Below, one piece after another: positions 43,561 through 52,475 of a stretch of 64,000 nucleotides of DNA. The stretch covers positions 124,001 to 188,000 of the forward strand of contig JAEZGK010000015.1 of assembly GCA_023437365.1 (NCBI GenBank). The letters run 5' to 3'. Below the pieces are notes generated by a model. That model saw nothing but the letters and a program-made list of their open reading frames with translations. It searched no databases and was not told the DNA's origin. The stretch is from Bacillota bacterium (GTDB lineage: Bacteria; Bacillota; Clostridia; Lachnospirales; Lachnospiraceae). The stretch's first letter is position 1, and each line of letters opens with the position of its first letter. The position numbers and the translations under genes are program-made.

Positions 43561-45081
43561 ATGAAGAAGATACTTATGGTCACATCGGAAGCGAGCCCCT
43601 TTGCCAAGACCGGTGGTCTGGCTGATGTTGCCGGGGCGCTGCCTTATGCTTTGAACAAACAAGGGGTAGAAGCAAGAGTGATTATGCCCAAATATGAATT
43701 TGCCGGTAAATCCAAAAAGACAAGGAAGGATGAGACAACCGGTGAGGTATATGAGACTGGCGAGAAAAAGACACTTTATGACATATTCTTCGAACTGAAC
43801 CTGACCCCGGAGCATATCTGCTATTTTTATGTGGACTTAAGCTGGCGTCATCAATATTGCGGAATTGAGCAGGTGGTTTATCGGGGAGTGACTTATTATT
43901 TCATAGATAATGAATACTACTTTAAGAGAGATAACTGCTATGGCTATGGGGACGATGCGGAACGGTTTGCATTCTTCTGTAGGGCAGTACTGGAGGCAAT
44001 TCCTCATATCAGCTTTACCCCTGATATTCTGCACTGCCATGACTGGCAGGCGGGCATGGTACCGGTGCTTCTGGAAGCGCAGTATCGTCATCTTGACTGC
44101 TATAAGGATATTCGCACTATGTTTACAATTCACAATCTCAAATTCCAAGGCGTTTATGGAATCAAAGAGATGAAGGAATGGTTTGGTTTGGGGGACGAAT
44201 ACTTTACAGCGGACAAGCTGGAGTACTATAATGCAGGCAATTTCATGAAGGGTGGATTGGTCTATTCAAATTTGATCACTACGGTAAGTCCGACCTATGC
44301 ACAGGAAATCAAATATGCATTTTACGGTGAAGGTCTGGATGGTCTTTTAAGGGCTCGCGAGAACAGTCTCTTCGGCATCGTCAACGGTATCGACTATGAG
44401 GTGTTTCATCCAAAGACTGATCCGTATCTCTTTGCCAATTATACCAAATCCAGTCTGAAGGGAAAGGCTGATAATAAGAGACAGCTTCAGGAGAAGCTGC
44501 AGCTTCCGGTCAAGGAGGACATTCCGATGATCGGACTGGTATCCAGGCTGACTGACCAGAAGGGTCTGGCACTGATCGAATGTGTGCTGGAGGATCTGAT
44601 GGAGCAGGAGTTACAGCTTGTCATTCTGGGTTCGGGAGATAGGAAATATGAGGACATGTTCCGGAATGCTGAGCAGCGCTATCCCGAGAAGCTGGCAGCA
44701 AGGATTGAGTACAATGATCCCCTGGCGCAGCAAATCTATGCGGCCTCCGATTTCTTCCTGATGCCTTCCTTGTATGAACCCTGCGGCCTTGGACAACTGA
44801 TTGCCATGCGTTATGGCTCCCTGCCCATTGTCAGAGAGACGGGCGGTCTGAAGGATACTGTCTGCTCTTATAATGAAGAGACCGGGGAGGGGAATGGTTT
44901 CAGCTTTGCGAATTATAATGCCCACGATATGCTGTTCACGATACAGAGGGCGATTACCCTGTATCAGAAGAAGACATTGCGGAATAAACTGATGAAAGCC
45001 GCTATGTCCAGTGATTTCAGCTGGGACAGCTCCGCAACCAGGTATATGGAATTGTATGAGAAGCTGAAGCCACAGATATGA
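43561..45081 (+). CDS. glgA: Glycogen synthase (ADP-glucose), canonical copy
   Basis: This 506-residue GT5 enzyme extends glycogen from ADP-glucose. The N-terminal donor motif is AKTGGLADVAGALP with Lys16. The C-terminal catalytic region has MPSLYEPCGLGQLIAMRYG and ETGGLKDTV, the STGGL/KTGGL-type motif of GT5. ATG 43561 (GAGG at 43551) is preferred to ATG 43555. The gene overlaps no neighbour and lies 19 bases after glgD. Confidence 0.95.
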   Translation: MKKILMVTSEASPFAKTGGLADVAGALPYALNKQGVEARVIMPKYEFAGKSKKTRKDETTGEVYETGEKKTLYDIFFELNLTPEHICYFYVDLSWRHQYCGIEQVVYRGVTYYFIDNEYYFKRDNCYGYGDDAERFAFFCRAVLEAIPHISFTPDILHCHDWQAGMVPVLLEAQYRHLDCYKDIRTMFTIHNLKFQGVYGIKEMKEWFGLGDEYFTADKLEYYNAGNFMKGGLVYSNLITTVSPTYAQEIKYAFYGEGLDGLLRARENSLFGIVNGIDYEVFHPKTDPYLFANYTKSSLKGKADNKRQLQEKLQLPVKEDIPMIGLVSRLTDQKGLALIECVLEDLMEQELQLVILGSGDRKYEDMFRNAEQRYPEKLAARIEYNDPLAQQIYAASDFFLMPSLYEPCGLGQLIAMRYGSLPIVRETGGLKDTVCSYNEETGEGNGFSFANYNAHDMLFTIQRAITLYQKKTLRNKLMKAAMSSDFSWDSSATRYMELYEKLKPQI

Positions 45082-45128
45082 TTCTGAAATTTCATATGCG
45101 TATCATGTTGGCGCAGGAATGAGGAAAT

Positions 45129-46535
45129 ATGAAGAAAATAAAACTACTATATCTGTCCGCAGAGATTTCCCCCTATGCCAATACGGGCGGTCTGGGGGAG
45201 GTAGGCAGAAGCTTCCCCGCAGCATTGTCACAGGAGGAGAATTATGAGGTCCGAAGAGTGATGCCGCTGCATAAATCCATAGACCGAGCAATGAAGTATG
45301 TGACGGATTTTCCGGTTGTTATGGATCAGGAGCATGATACCTGTGTGGTTAAGGCAGATCATAGGGATAAGAAGCTATTGACTTATTTTATTGAAAATGA
45401 CAGATATTTTTACAGGGACAACCTGTATGGGTATGAGGATGACGGTCATCGATATTTCTTCTTCTGTAAGGCAGTCGTCGAGCTACTGAAGCATCTACCC
45501 TATCGACCGGATATCGTGCATACCAATGATTGGCACTGCGGATTTCTGCCTTTGCTTTTGAAGAAGGAATTCCCTGAGATTAAGACGGTTTACACCATTC
45601 ATAATATTACCTATCATGGATTTATCCCATCCTCCTTCCTGTCAGGGCTTTTGACCATGAAGGAACAGTATCTGCTGGGATGGCCGGAATGGCTGAATTT
45701 TATGAAGGCAGGTATCATTTATGCAGATCTTTTGACCACCGTAAGTCCCGGCTATTGTGAGGAAATCAGGCAGGAGGAATACGGCTGCGGCATGACTCCG
45801 CTCATAGAGCAGCGGGCGAATGGCATTGTCGGAATACTCAACGGCGTGGATACAGAGCAATACGACCCGAGGGCAGAGGGTGAGCTGGAATATCCTTATG
45901 ATAGTAAACATCCTGAGCTGAAGTGGAAGAACCGCAGCTGGCTCAGGGAGCATTATAAGCTTCCCGAGGATGACAGACCGTTGGTTGCAATGATTACCAG
46001 ACTTGACTATTCCAAGGGAATTGATGTCTTATTAAAAGCGATCAGTTATTTTGACTTCAGACGCTTCCAATTGATTGTGCTGGGTTCCGGCAATCCCTAT
46101 TATCAGGGCTTGTTGGCGAACATAACAGCAGGTTATCCGCAAAGCATGGCAGTTGATTTTGAATATAATTCAGATATAGCAAAGAGGATCTATGCGGGAG
46201 CGGATATCTACCTGATGCCTTCTCTTTTTGAACCCTGTGGACTGGGTCAGCTGTATGCCATGAGATATGGTGCTGTTCCTGTCGTGAACCCCGTGGGAGG
46301 ACTGAAGGATACTGTCTTCGAGAATCCTGAGCATCCGAAGAAAACAACCGGTTTCTATATGAAGGAATGGAGCGGACAAGCACTGGATGATGCATTAAAC
46401 AGAGCACTCACGGCCTATCAATCACCTGATTGGTTTACGATTGTGAAGAATTGCATGGAGTATAATTCCACCTGGAAGAAGAGCGTGGAGGAGTATCAGA
46501 AATATTTTGAGGAATTATTGAAAGAGGATCAGTAA
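45129..46535 (+). CDS. glgA: Second GT5 glycogen synthase-like protein with altered donor motif
   Basis: This 468-residue GT5 paralogue shares the C-terminal catalytic motif MPSLFEPCGLGQLYAMRYG and PVGGLKDTV. At the N-terminus, where GlgA has K-T-G-G-L, it has ANTGGLGEVG with Asn18 instead of the ADP-glucose-contacting Lys. It is shorter than GlgA1. It may use another donor, make short primers, or be regulatory. GAGG precedes the ATG. It ends the glg operon, before a strong terminator. Confidence 0.88.
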   Translation: MKKIKLLYLSAEISPYANTGGLGEVGRSFPAALSQEENYEVRRVMPLHKSIDRAMKYVTDFPVVMDQEHDTCVVKADHRDKKLLTYFIENDRYFYRDNLYGYEDDGHRYFFFCKAVVELLKHLPYRPDIVHTNDWHCGFLPLLLKKEFPEIKTVYTIHNITYHGFIPSSFLSGLLTMKEQYLLGWPEWLNFMKAGIIYADLLTTVSPGYCEEIRQEEYGCGMTPLIEQRANGIVGILNGVDTEQYDPRAEGELEYPYDSKHPELKWKNRSWLREHYKLPEDDRPLVAMITRLDYSKGIDVLLKAISYFDFRRFQLIVLGSGNPYYQGLLANITAGYPQSMAVDFEYNSDIAKRIYAGADIYLMPSLFEPCGLGQLYAMRYGAVPVVNPVGGLKDTVFENPEHPKKTTGFYMKEWSGQALDDALNRALTAYQSPDWFTIVKNCMEYNSTWKKSVEEYQKYFEELLKEDQ

Positions 46536-46587
46536 TGCTGAGGGATTACTCCGGTCTGATCGGTAAAAGGAGCTAATAGGATAGAAA

Positions 46588-46632
46588 AGAGGGACAGGCA
46601 AGCGGGTGCAGCATCCGTAGGTCTGTCCCTTA
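46588..46632 (+). terminator. Terminator of the glycogen operon
   Basis: AGGGACAG (46589-46596) pairs with CTGTCCCT (46622-46629); an inner CGGGTGC/GCATCCG stem stacks in the loop. A short T-containing tail follows. Confidence 0.72.
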
Positions 46633-46732
46633 TTATAAAGGTCAGGACAAAACGAAAGTATCGAAAATAATGGATTGGCAGTGCATTATGTGCTAAAGTG
46701 AAACGTAGATACATTGTGAAAAGGAGGAAGTC

Positions 46733-48448
46733 ATGAGAAGTCAGGAGATTAGAAAAATTGCGCCTGAGATGGACCCGCTCAAGCTTGGAATGGGTTGGAG
46801 TGTAGAGGATCTTGAAAAACCGCAGGTTATCATAGAGAGTACCTTTGGCGACAGCCATCCGGGCAGTGCGCATTTATTACAGTTAGCCGATCAGGCTCTC
46901 GCAGGTGTTGCTTTCTGCAACGGGAAAGGCGCCAGATATTTTGCGACAGATATCTGCGATGGTATTGCGCAAGGACATGACGGTATCAATTACTCGCTTG
47001 CTTCCAGAGATACCCTTGCCAATCTGATCGAGATTCATGCAAATGCTTCCGCTTTTGATGCAGGAGTCTTTATCTCAAGCTGTGATAAGGCTGTACCTGC
47101 ACATCTGATGGCAATCGGCAGAATTAATATTCCCTCCATCGTCGTAACCGGTGGCGTGATGGATGCTGGGCCGGAGCTGCTGACTCTGGAACAGATCGGA
47201 ATGTATCATGCGCAGTACCGACGGGGTGAGATAACACAGGAGCAGCTTACCTATTATAAACAGCATGCCTGTCCCTCCTGCGGTGCCTGCTCCTTTATGG
47301 GTACAGCAGCGACGATGCAGATTATGGCGGAAGCTCTGGGACTGATGCTGCCGGGAAGTGCGCTTTTACCTGCAACAGGAGAAGAGCTGGTTAAGTTCGC
47401 CTATGAGGCCGGAAAGCAGGCTGTAAGCCTGGCGAAGCTAGGCTTGACTCCCAGGCAGCTGGTGACGAAGAAGTCTTTTGAGAATGCCATCCTGGTTCAT
47501 GCAGCCGTCTCCGGATCAACCAATACCCTGCTGCATCTTCCGGCCATTGCCCATGAATTTGGTGTCGACTTGGATGCAGACAGCTTTGATCGTCTGCATA
47601 GAGGAGCACATTATATTCTTGATATCAGACCGAGCGGAAGATGGCCTGCACAGTATTTTCACTATGCAGGAGGAGTTCCTGCCGTGATGGAGGAAATCAA
47701 GAACCAGCTGCATCTTGATGTGATGACGGTAACCGGAAAATCCTTAGGTGAAAATCTGGAGGAATTAAAGAAGAACGGTTATTATGAAAGCTGTGATGAG
47801 TATTTAAGAAAATTAAAGATAAGCAGGGAGGAAATCCTGCGTCCCTACTCCAAAGCAATCGGGACAGATGGGGCGATTGCCATTTTAAAGGGCAATCTGG
47901 CACCGATGGGAGCAGTGATCAAGCACAGCGCAGTTCCTAAGGAGATGCATAAGGCAATCCTTCGCGCAAAGCCCTTCGACTGTGAGGAGGATGCCATCGA
48001 AGCGGTGCTGGCGAAAAAAATCCATCCACAGGAGGCTGTTATTATACGGTACGAGGGACCGAAGGGAAGCGGTATGCCGGAGATGTTCTATACTACGGAA
48101 GCAATCTCTTCCGATCCTGAACTGGCAAAAGCCATCGCTTTGATCACAGACGGACGCTTTTCGGGTGCCTCCAGAGGACCGGCCATCGGTCATGTGTCAC
48201 CGGAGGCAGCAGAAGGCGGCCCAATTGCGTTGGTAGAAGAGAATGATCTGATTGAGATTGATATAGAGAAACGAATACTCCGCATCATCGGTTTTGGCGG
48301 GAAGGAATGCAGCCCGGAGGAAGTGGAAAGGGAGCTTGAAGCAAGAAGAGCCCATTGGACACCCCGGCCGACCAGATATGAACGCGGAGTCTTAAAGCTT
48401 TTTGCAGACCGTGCCGTCTCCCCGATGCAGGGCGGATACATGAACTAA
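46733..48448 (+). CDS. IlvD/Edd family dehydratase (dihydroxy-acid dehydratase-like)
   Basis: IlvD/Edd enzymes are Fe-S dehydratases for dihydroxy acids or sugar acids. The 571-residue protein has the second and third cluster Cys motifs SSCDKAVPAHLMA (Cys117) and CPSCGACSFMGTAATM. Where IlvD has PCN for the first Cys, this protein has SHPGSAHLLQL, with no Cys. SFMGTAATMQIMAEALGLML and LPGSALLPATG resemble sugar-acid dehydratases (pentonates) more than the branched-chain enzyme. It will often be called ilvD; a xylonate- or arabonate-type role fits the plant-sugar context better, but is unproven. Confidence 0.78.
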   Translation: MRSQEIRKIAPEMDPLKLGMGWSVEDLEKPQVIIESTFGDSHPGSAHLLQLADQALAGVAFCNGKGARYFATDICDGIAQGHDGINYSLASRDTLANLIEIHANASAFDAGVFISSCDKAVPAHLMAIGRINIPSIVVTGGVMDAGPELLTLEQIGMYHAQYRRGEITQEQLTYYKQHACPSCGACSFMGTAATMQIMAEALGLMLPGSALLPATGEELVKFAYEAGKQAVSLAKLGLTPRQLVTKKSFENAILVHAAVSGSTNTLLHLPAIAHEFGVDLDADSFDRLHRGAHYILDIRPSGRWPAQYFHYAGGVPAVMEEIKNQLHLDVMTVTGKSLGENLEELKKNGYYESCDEYLRKLKISREEILRPYSKAIGTDGAIAILKGNLAPMGAVIKHSAVPKEMHKAILRAKPFDCEEDAIEAVLAKKIHPQEAVIIRYEGPKGSGMPEMFYTTEAISSDPELAKAIALITDGRFSGASRGPAIGHVSPEAAEGGPIALVEENDLIEIDIEKRILRIIGFGGKECSPEEVERELEARRAHWTPRPTRYERGVLKLFADRAVSPMQGGYMN

Positions 48449-48468
48449 AGCCTCTTGTATGACGTAAC

Positions 48469-48660
48469 AGCCTGTCAATACTGTAAGACTAGCAGCAACT
48501 ATAATCCTCATATATAACCAGAGTAAGGGAACAGGCACTCCATTATGTACTGTATGGCAGAAAAGCCTGTCAATACTGTAAGACTAGCAGCAACTATAAT
48601 CCTCCTAGATAACCAGAGTAAGGATACAGGCATCCCGTCATGCACTGTTTGACGGACAGA
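48469..48660 (+). repeat. 95-bp direct tandem duplication around the edge of element C
   Basis: The segment starting AGCCTGTCAATACTGTAAGA occurs at 48469 and again at 48564 (period 95) and includes the left edge of the palindromic element (GAGTAAGG-ACAGGC). The first copy carries only that edge, i.e. a partial element fused to a full one. Confidence 0.88.
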
Positions 48661-48808
48661 CTGCTGATATTGTTTGATCAGAAGCGGACATTTATGTTCG
48701 ATTATGACAAACAATATAGGCAGGGTGTCCGGGAACCAGTGTGTAAGGGATGCCTGTATCCTTACTCGTTACTTTATTCAGGGTTTTACTATAACCCAAG
48801 TCTTACAG
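48576..48808. repeat. MITE-like palindromic element, copy C
   Basis: The core is 48616-48767 (152 bp), bounded by GAGTAAGGATACAGGCATCC and its complement, with the central GGACATTTATGTTCG hairpin. An outer inverted repeat CTGTAAGACT/AGTCTTACAG spans 48576-48808. Same orientation as copy B. It lies between convergent genes (IlvD-like and CotF-like). Confidence 0.9.
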
Positions 48809-48829
48809 AAGGGCAGGGTACCCTTTCAT

Positions 48830-49303
48830 TCATTTTGCAGAGTACATTCCTTTGCTTTCCATATACTTGAAGATGGCTTCTCCATGCTTCTGTTCTTCCT
48901 CCTGAATGTGATTCAGAACATCTCGGACCTGTGCATCACGGAATTCAAAGATTGCAGTATCATAAGTGCCTGAAACATATTTTTCAGTGGTCAGCATATC
49001 GTTACACATATCCTGATCAGACAGATTGAGATTACCGGATGCGTTGCTTTGTGTCTTCATCCGCTGGGATTTGGAACCTTGGCTTTGTCCGCCCATGGAA
49101 GGTACACTGCCGCTCAGCAGCTGATTGATCGTTTCTAAGTGCTCTTCCTCTGTGCTTCCGTTACTCTGAAATACTGATCTCAATTGCTCGTCACTTGTAA
49201 GGCGGCTGTAGTTCGCATATTTGCGGATACATTGCTCCTCATGGGATCTGGCATCTTCCAATAATAGTTTTTCCTTTGTGGTTAATTGAATATTTGTAAT
49301 CAT
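48830..49303 (-). CDS. Spore coat (CotF-like) ferritin-fold protein
   Basis: This 157-residue protein begins MITNIQLTTKEKLLLEDARS and has a four-helix CotF pattern with a Gly/Ser/Gln-rich linker in the middle (about residues 72-92). The end reads DVLNHIQEEEQKHGEAIFKY, typical of Coat_F proteins, which are ferritin-like and often incorporated in spore coats. ATG 49303 follows GGAGG; the upstream GTG (49312) lies inside the Shine-Dalgarno. Supports a spore-forming host. Confidence 0.85.
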   Translation of the reverse strand: MITNIQLTTKEKLLLEDARSHEEQCIRKYANYSRLTSDEQLRSVFQSNGSTEEEHLETINQLLSGSVPSMGGQSQGSKSQRMKTQSNASGNLNLSDQDMCNDMLTTEKYVSGTYDTAIFEFRDAQVRDVLNHIQEEEQKHGEAIFKYMESKGMYSAK

Positions 49304-49557
49304 ACGAAACACCTCCGGAATTTATTATGAGCAGATATGAAAATAATATCCTTCCCGAATGAATTATGGTGTATGAACAGCAGGATAGAATTGATTTTAA
49401 GGGCCGCTTTATGGTGAATTTGTATACCATTATTATGCGAATTAAGGTAATTTATAAGAATAATTGATTAAAAATATAGAATAATTTCGAACGGAGGTAT
49501 ATAATGGTAACGGGTGATATACTTGCACACAAATCATAACATCGGGAGAATACAACT

Positions 49558-51273
49558 ATGAAAAGAATGAAATGGTCTTTAATGTATCAGATAATGATTC
49601 TTTGCGTTGCGTTACTGATAGTAGCTATGATGATTATGAATATCTTCACTTATCGAAGTACCCAAAGAACGATAGAAGATACCATGGGACAGATGGCGAT
49701 CAACATCACACATTCTGTAGTGAATACAATTGATACCGATCAATATGTCAAACTTCAGACTCCTGAGGATATGAAGTCGGATTACTACAATCAGCTTAGG
49801 GAAGAGCTGAATGCATTCAGAGAAAAGACGGGTTTGAAATATTTATATACCATGAACCGAGGTGAAGATGGTAAATATTATTATTGCGTAGATGGCCAAG
49901 CTGCGGATGTTCCCGATATTAGCAAACTTGGGGATGAAGAGACAGCGATATCTGACAAAATGATTAGTGCTTTGGATGGTAGAGAGGAATATGAGATATA
50001 CTCGTCTGAGGAATGGGGGACTCTGGTATCCGGTTATGTTCCAATCAAAAACAGCGCTGGTGAGGTAATCGGAATGCTGGCTGCGGATTTTGATGGAACG
50101 ATAGTGGCTAATAAGCTTCATGAAATCAATGTCAACATGTTTGTCCAAATGATTATAGTTATTTCGATAGGCATCGTGTGCTCGATAGTGGCATCTTATT
50201 TTATGATCCGTGATATTACAAAGCTTCAGACGAAGGTAAAGCTGGCAGAACAGGGGGATTTAACACTGGATGTCAGCAGTAGACGAAGGGATGAAATCGG
50301 TACGCTGTCAAATGCGTTCCAATTAATGATAGAGAATATGTCTAAGATGATTCTCGGTATCCGCGATAATTCGCTGGCTATCGGCAGAGATATTGATGCT
50401 CTGAATGAGAATATCGATGTGACAAACCGGGCTACCGAAGAAATAACCAAGATAGTCGGCGAAATTGCTGCAGGTGCAAGCAGACAGGTCGAAAATGCTG
50501 GGGAAGCTGAGCATTCTATGGAGCGTGTATTCGGACAGATTACGTCCATCACGGAAAATATTGATTTGGTAAATCAAGATTGCGATCAGGCATCCAAGGA
50601 GATGTTGGAGGCCTCCGATAAACTGATCGGTTCAACAGATCAGATCAGTCTGGTGAACGAAACGGTAGAATATACAGCAGCTATTATGAAACAGCTTGCA
50701 GCAAAATTCGATGAGGTATTGACCTTTACTAAAAATATTGAAGAGATTGCCTCCAGGACGAATCTCCTCGCTCTGAATGCTTCCATAGAAGCGGCTTCTG
50801 CAGGGGAACATGGCAAGGGCTTTGCTGTGGTAGCAGCAGAAATTAAGAACTTGTCAAAGCAATCAGGCTTAGCAAGCAATCAGATTAATGAGCTGATTAT
50901 GGCTGTATCGGAAGAGATCAGCAATTCTACGAAGGCGATTGAGGATGGCGTAACTCAGGCACGTGAGGGCGTGAATGATATGACCCAGGCGAAGGAGAAC
51001 TTAAGTAAGCTTAACATCTCCAACAAGAAGATAGACAGCCGTATTAAGGCTATCGCTGATGCTATTCGGACGATTGAAGCTGACAGCAGAGATGTGCTTG
51101 ATAGGACAAAGCAGTTATCGGATATCGCAAAGGAACTGAGTGAAGGCACCCAGCAGACCGCCGCGGAGACCGAAGAGCAGTATGCCATCGTTGAAGGCAT
51201 CAAGAATGACTTGGGCTCTGTCAGAGACAGAGTGACACTTTTAGAAAGCAGTGTAAATCAATTTAGAATCTGA
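49558..51273 (+). CDS. Methyl-accepting chemotaxis protein
   Basis: This 571-residue chemoreceptor has a membrane helix at residues 10-30 and an extracytoplasmic sensor of about 160 residues. The second helix is near 195-220 (FVQMIIVISIGIVCSIVASYF). A HAMP domain ends in RRRDEIGTLSNAFQLM, and the signalling tip is IASRTNLLALNASIEAASAG with EHGKGFAVVAAEI. The usual IEAARAGE is IEAASAGE here. No sigma-28 promoter was seen upstream. The sensor has dCache/PAS-like YTMNRGEDGKYYYCVDG; the ligand is unknown. Confidence 0.93.
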   Translation: MKRMKWSLMYQIMILCVALLIVAMMIMNIFTYRSTQRTIEDTMGQMAINITHSVVNTIDTDQYVKLQTPEDMKSDYYNQLREELNAFREKTGLKYLYTMNRGEDGKYYYCVDGQAADVPDISKLGDEETAISDKMISALDGREEYEIYSSEEWGTLVSGYVPIKNSAGEVIGMLAADFDGTIVANKLHEINVNMFVQMIIVISIGIVCSIVASYFMIRDITKLQTKVKLAEQGDLTLDVSSRRRDEIGTLSNAFQLMIENMSKMILGIRDNSLAIGRDIDALNENIDVTNRATEEITKIVGEIAAGASRQVENAGEAEHSMERVFGQITSITENIDLVNQDCDQASKEMLEASDKLIGSTDQISLVNETVEYTAAIMKQLAAKFDEVLTFTKNIEEIASRTNLLALNASIEAASAGEHGKGFAVVAAEIKNLSKQSGLASNQINELIMAVSEEISNSTKAIEDGVTQAREGVNDMTQAKENLSKLNISNKKIDSRIKAIADAIRTIEADSRDVLDRTKQLSDIAKELSEGTQQTAAETEEQYAIVEGIKNDLGSVRDRVTLLESSVNQFRI

Positions 51274-51308
51274 AGAGGAAGGCTATCACCTAACTGAAAT
51301 AATCGTCT

Positions 51309-51364
51309 AAAGAGGGACTAGGAAAATAAGCTTACTAAAGCTTGTTTTCCTTTGTCCCTCTTTA
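51309..51364 (+). terminator. Terminator after the chemoreceptor gene
   Basis: AAAGAGGGAC (51309-51318) pairs with GTCCCTCTTT (51354-51363); AAAATAAGCTT and AAGCTTGTTTT form the inner stem. Confidence 0.82.
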
Positions 51365-51389
51365 TGATACTTCAAATTTTAAATTTATT

Positions 51390-51418
51390 TTGACGGATAT
51401 TTTATTATCTGCTAATAT
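51390..51418 (+). promoter_or_regulatory. Sigma-A promoter of the diguanylate cyclase gene
   Basis: TTGACG (51390-51395), 17-base spacer, TAATAT (51413-51418). Confidence 0.7.
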
Positions 51419-51461
51419 AAGGAAAAGGCGGCATCGTATCAATGTGAAAGGTGGATGAATC

Positions 51462-52361
51462 ATGTACGAGAGAGAAATAAAGGAAATTTTATATAAATTG
51501 GAAGTTTTTGATAAAGCCTTTGATAAAGGCAGGCTGATTGATCCAATCAAAAGAAAGATTCTGGACATCAAGGATAATATAATAATTGATTCCGATAATG
51601 ATTGCTTCGAATTCTGGGGAAAGAAAAATGTATGCGATAATTGCATCGCCATGCGAGCATATAAGGAAAATGACACCTTTATTAAGATAGAGTATTCCAT
51701 GGAAGATATCTACATATTGACTGCAATTCCGGTGAAAGTAAATGATAGAATTGTAGTAGTTGAGTTGATGAAAAAGGCTACGAACAGTTTTACCTTTGGC
51801 TCTGGCCAAAAGGAACTGAGGGATGATATCCATAAGATGCTTGATAATCTGAACAATGTGGCTTTAAAGGATTCACTTACGGGCATCTATAATAGAAGAT
51901 ATATGAATGAAAGAATGCCGGTAGATATTAAGAATGAGGAGCTATCCAGACAAAGTATCTCGGTAATTATGGCGGATTTGGATTTGTTTAAGAATATCAA
52001 TGATACCTATGGGCACTTAAATGGCGATTGTGTTCTGAAAAACTTTGCCGATATTCTGAAACAGGGATTAAAAAGAGATCATGACTGGGTTGCCCGGTAT
52101 GGTGGAGAGGAATTTCTGGTATGTATGCCGGGAGCGGATTTGAAGCTTTCCATGGAGGTAGCCGAGCGTATGAGAAAGCTTCTGGAGGATACAGAAATAG
52201 AATGCGGCGGCTTTCGCTTTAGAATAACGGCAAGCTTTGGAGTATTTGCTACCATTCCCAAGCCGGATACTACCATGAATGATCTGATCGAGAATGCGGA
52301 CAAGCTGTTGTATGAGGCCAAGCATAAAGGAAGAAACAGGGTGGAGGGTTATTCTGAATAG
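51462..52361 (+). CDS. Diguanylate cyclase (GGDEF domain)
   Basis: This 299-residue protein has an N-terminal PAS-like sensor with a CDNC pair (CDNCIAMRAY, residues 58-67) and a GGDEF domain with GGEEF at 214-218. The I-site RDHD (residues 205-208) lies five residues before it, so feedback inhibition by c-di-GMP is expected. Acts on GTP to make c-di-GMP, which controls attachment versus motility. The Cys pair could bind metal. The upstream chemoreceptor is a separate transcription unit. Confidence 0.92.
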   Translation: MYEREIKEILYKLEVFDKAFDKGRLIDPIKRKILDIKDNIIIDSDNDCFEFWGKKNVCDNCIAMRAYKENDTFIKIEYSMEDIYILTAIPVKVNDRIVVVELMKKATNSFTFGSGQKELRDDIHKMLDNLNNVALKDSLTGIYNRRYMNERMPVDIKNEELSRQSISVIMADLDLFKNINDTYGHLNGDCVLKNFADILKQGLKRDHDWVARYGGEEFLVCMPGADLKLSMEVAERMRKLLEDTEIECGGFRFRITASFGVFATIPKPDTTMNDLIENADKLLYEAKHKGRNRVEGYSE

Positions 52362-52392
52362 AGGTTGACTCGTCATGATATCATACCTGAAT

Positions 52393-52466
52393 AGAGAGGG
52401 GCTGTTGTAAACATGTTATCTTTGCTTTCCATAGATAACATGTTTATTACAGGCCCCTCTGCGTCT
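52393..52466. terminator. Bidirectional hairpin between convergent genes
   Basis: GAGGGGCTGTTGTAAACATG (from 52393) pairs with CATGTTTATTACAGGCCCCTC (shown in parts: CATGTTTATTACAG, GGCCCCTC), and TTATCT/AGATAA continues the stem. It resembles the GGGGCTGTTGC arms of the palindromic elements. Confidence 0.78.
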
Positions 52467-52475
52467 ATTTATTTA

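Noticed and set aside
48640..48973. ORFs across the palindromic element
   Set aside because: They are read-through of the 152-bp repeat and of the antisense CotF-like gene; no ribosome binding site.
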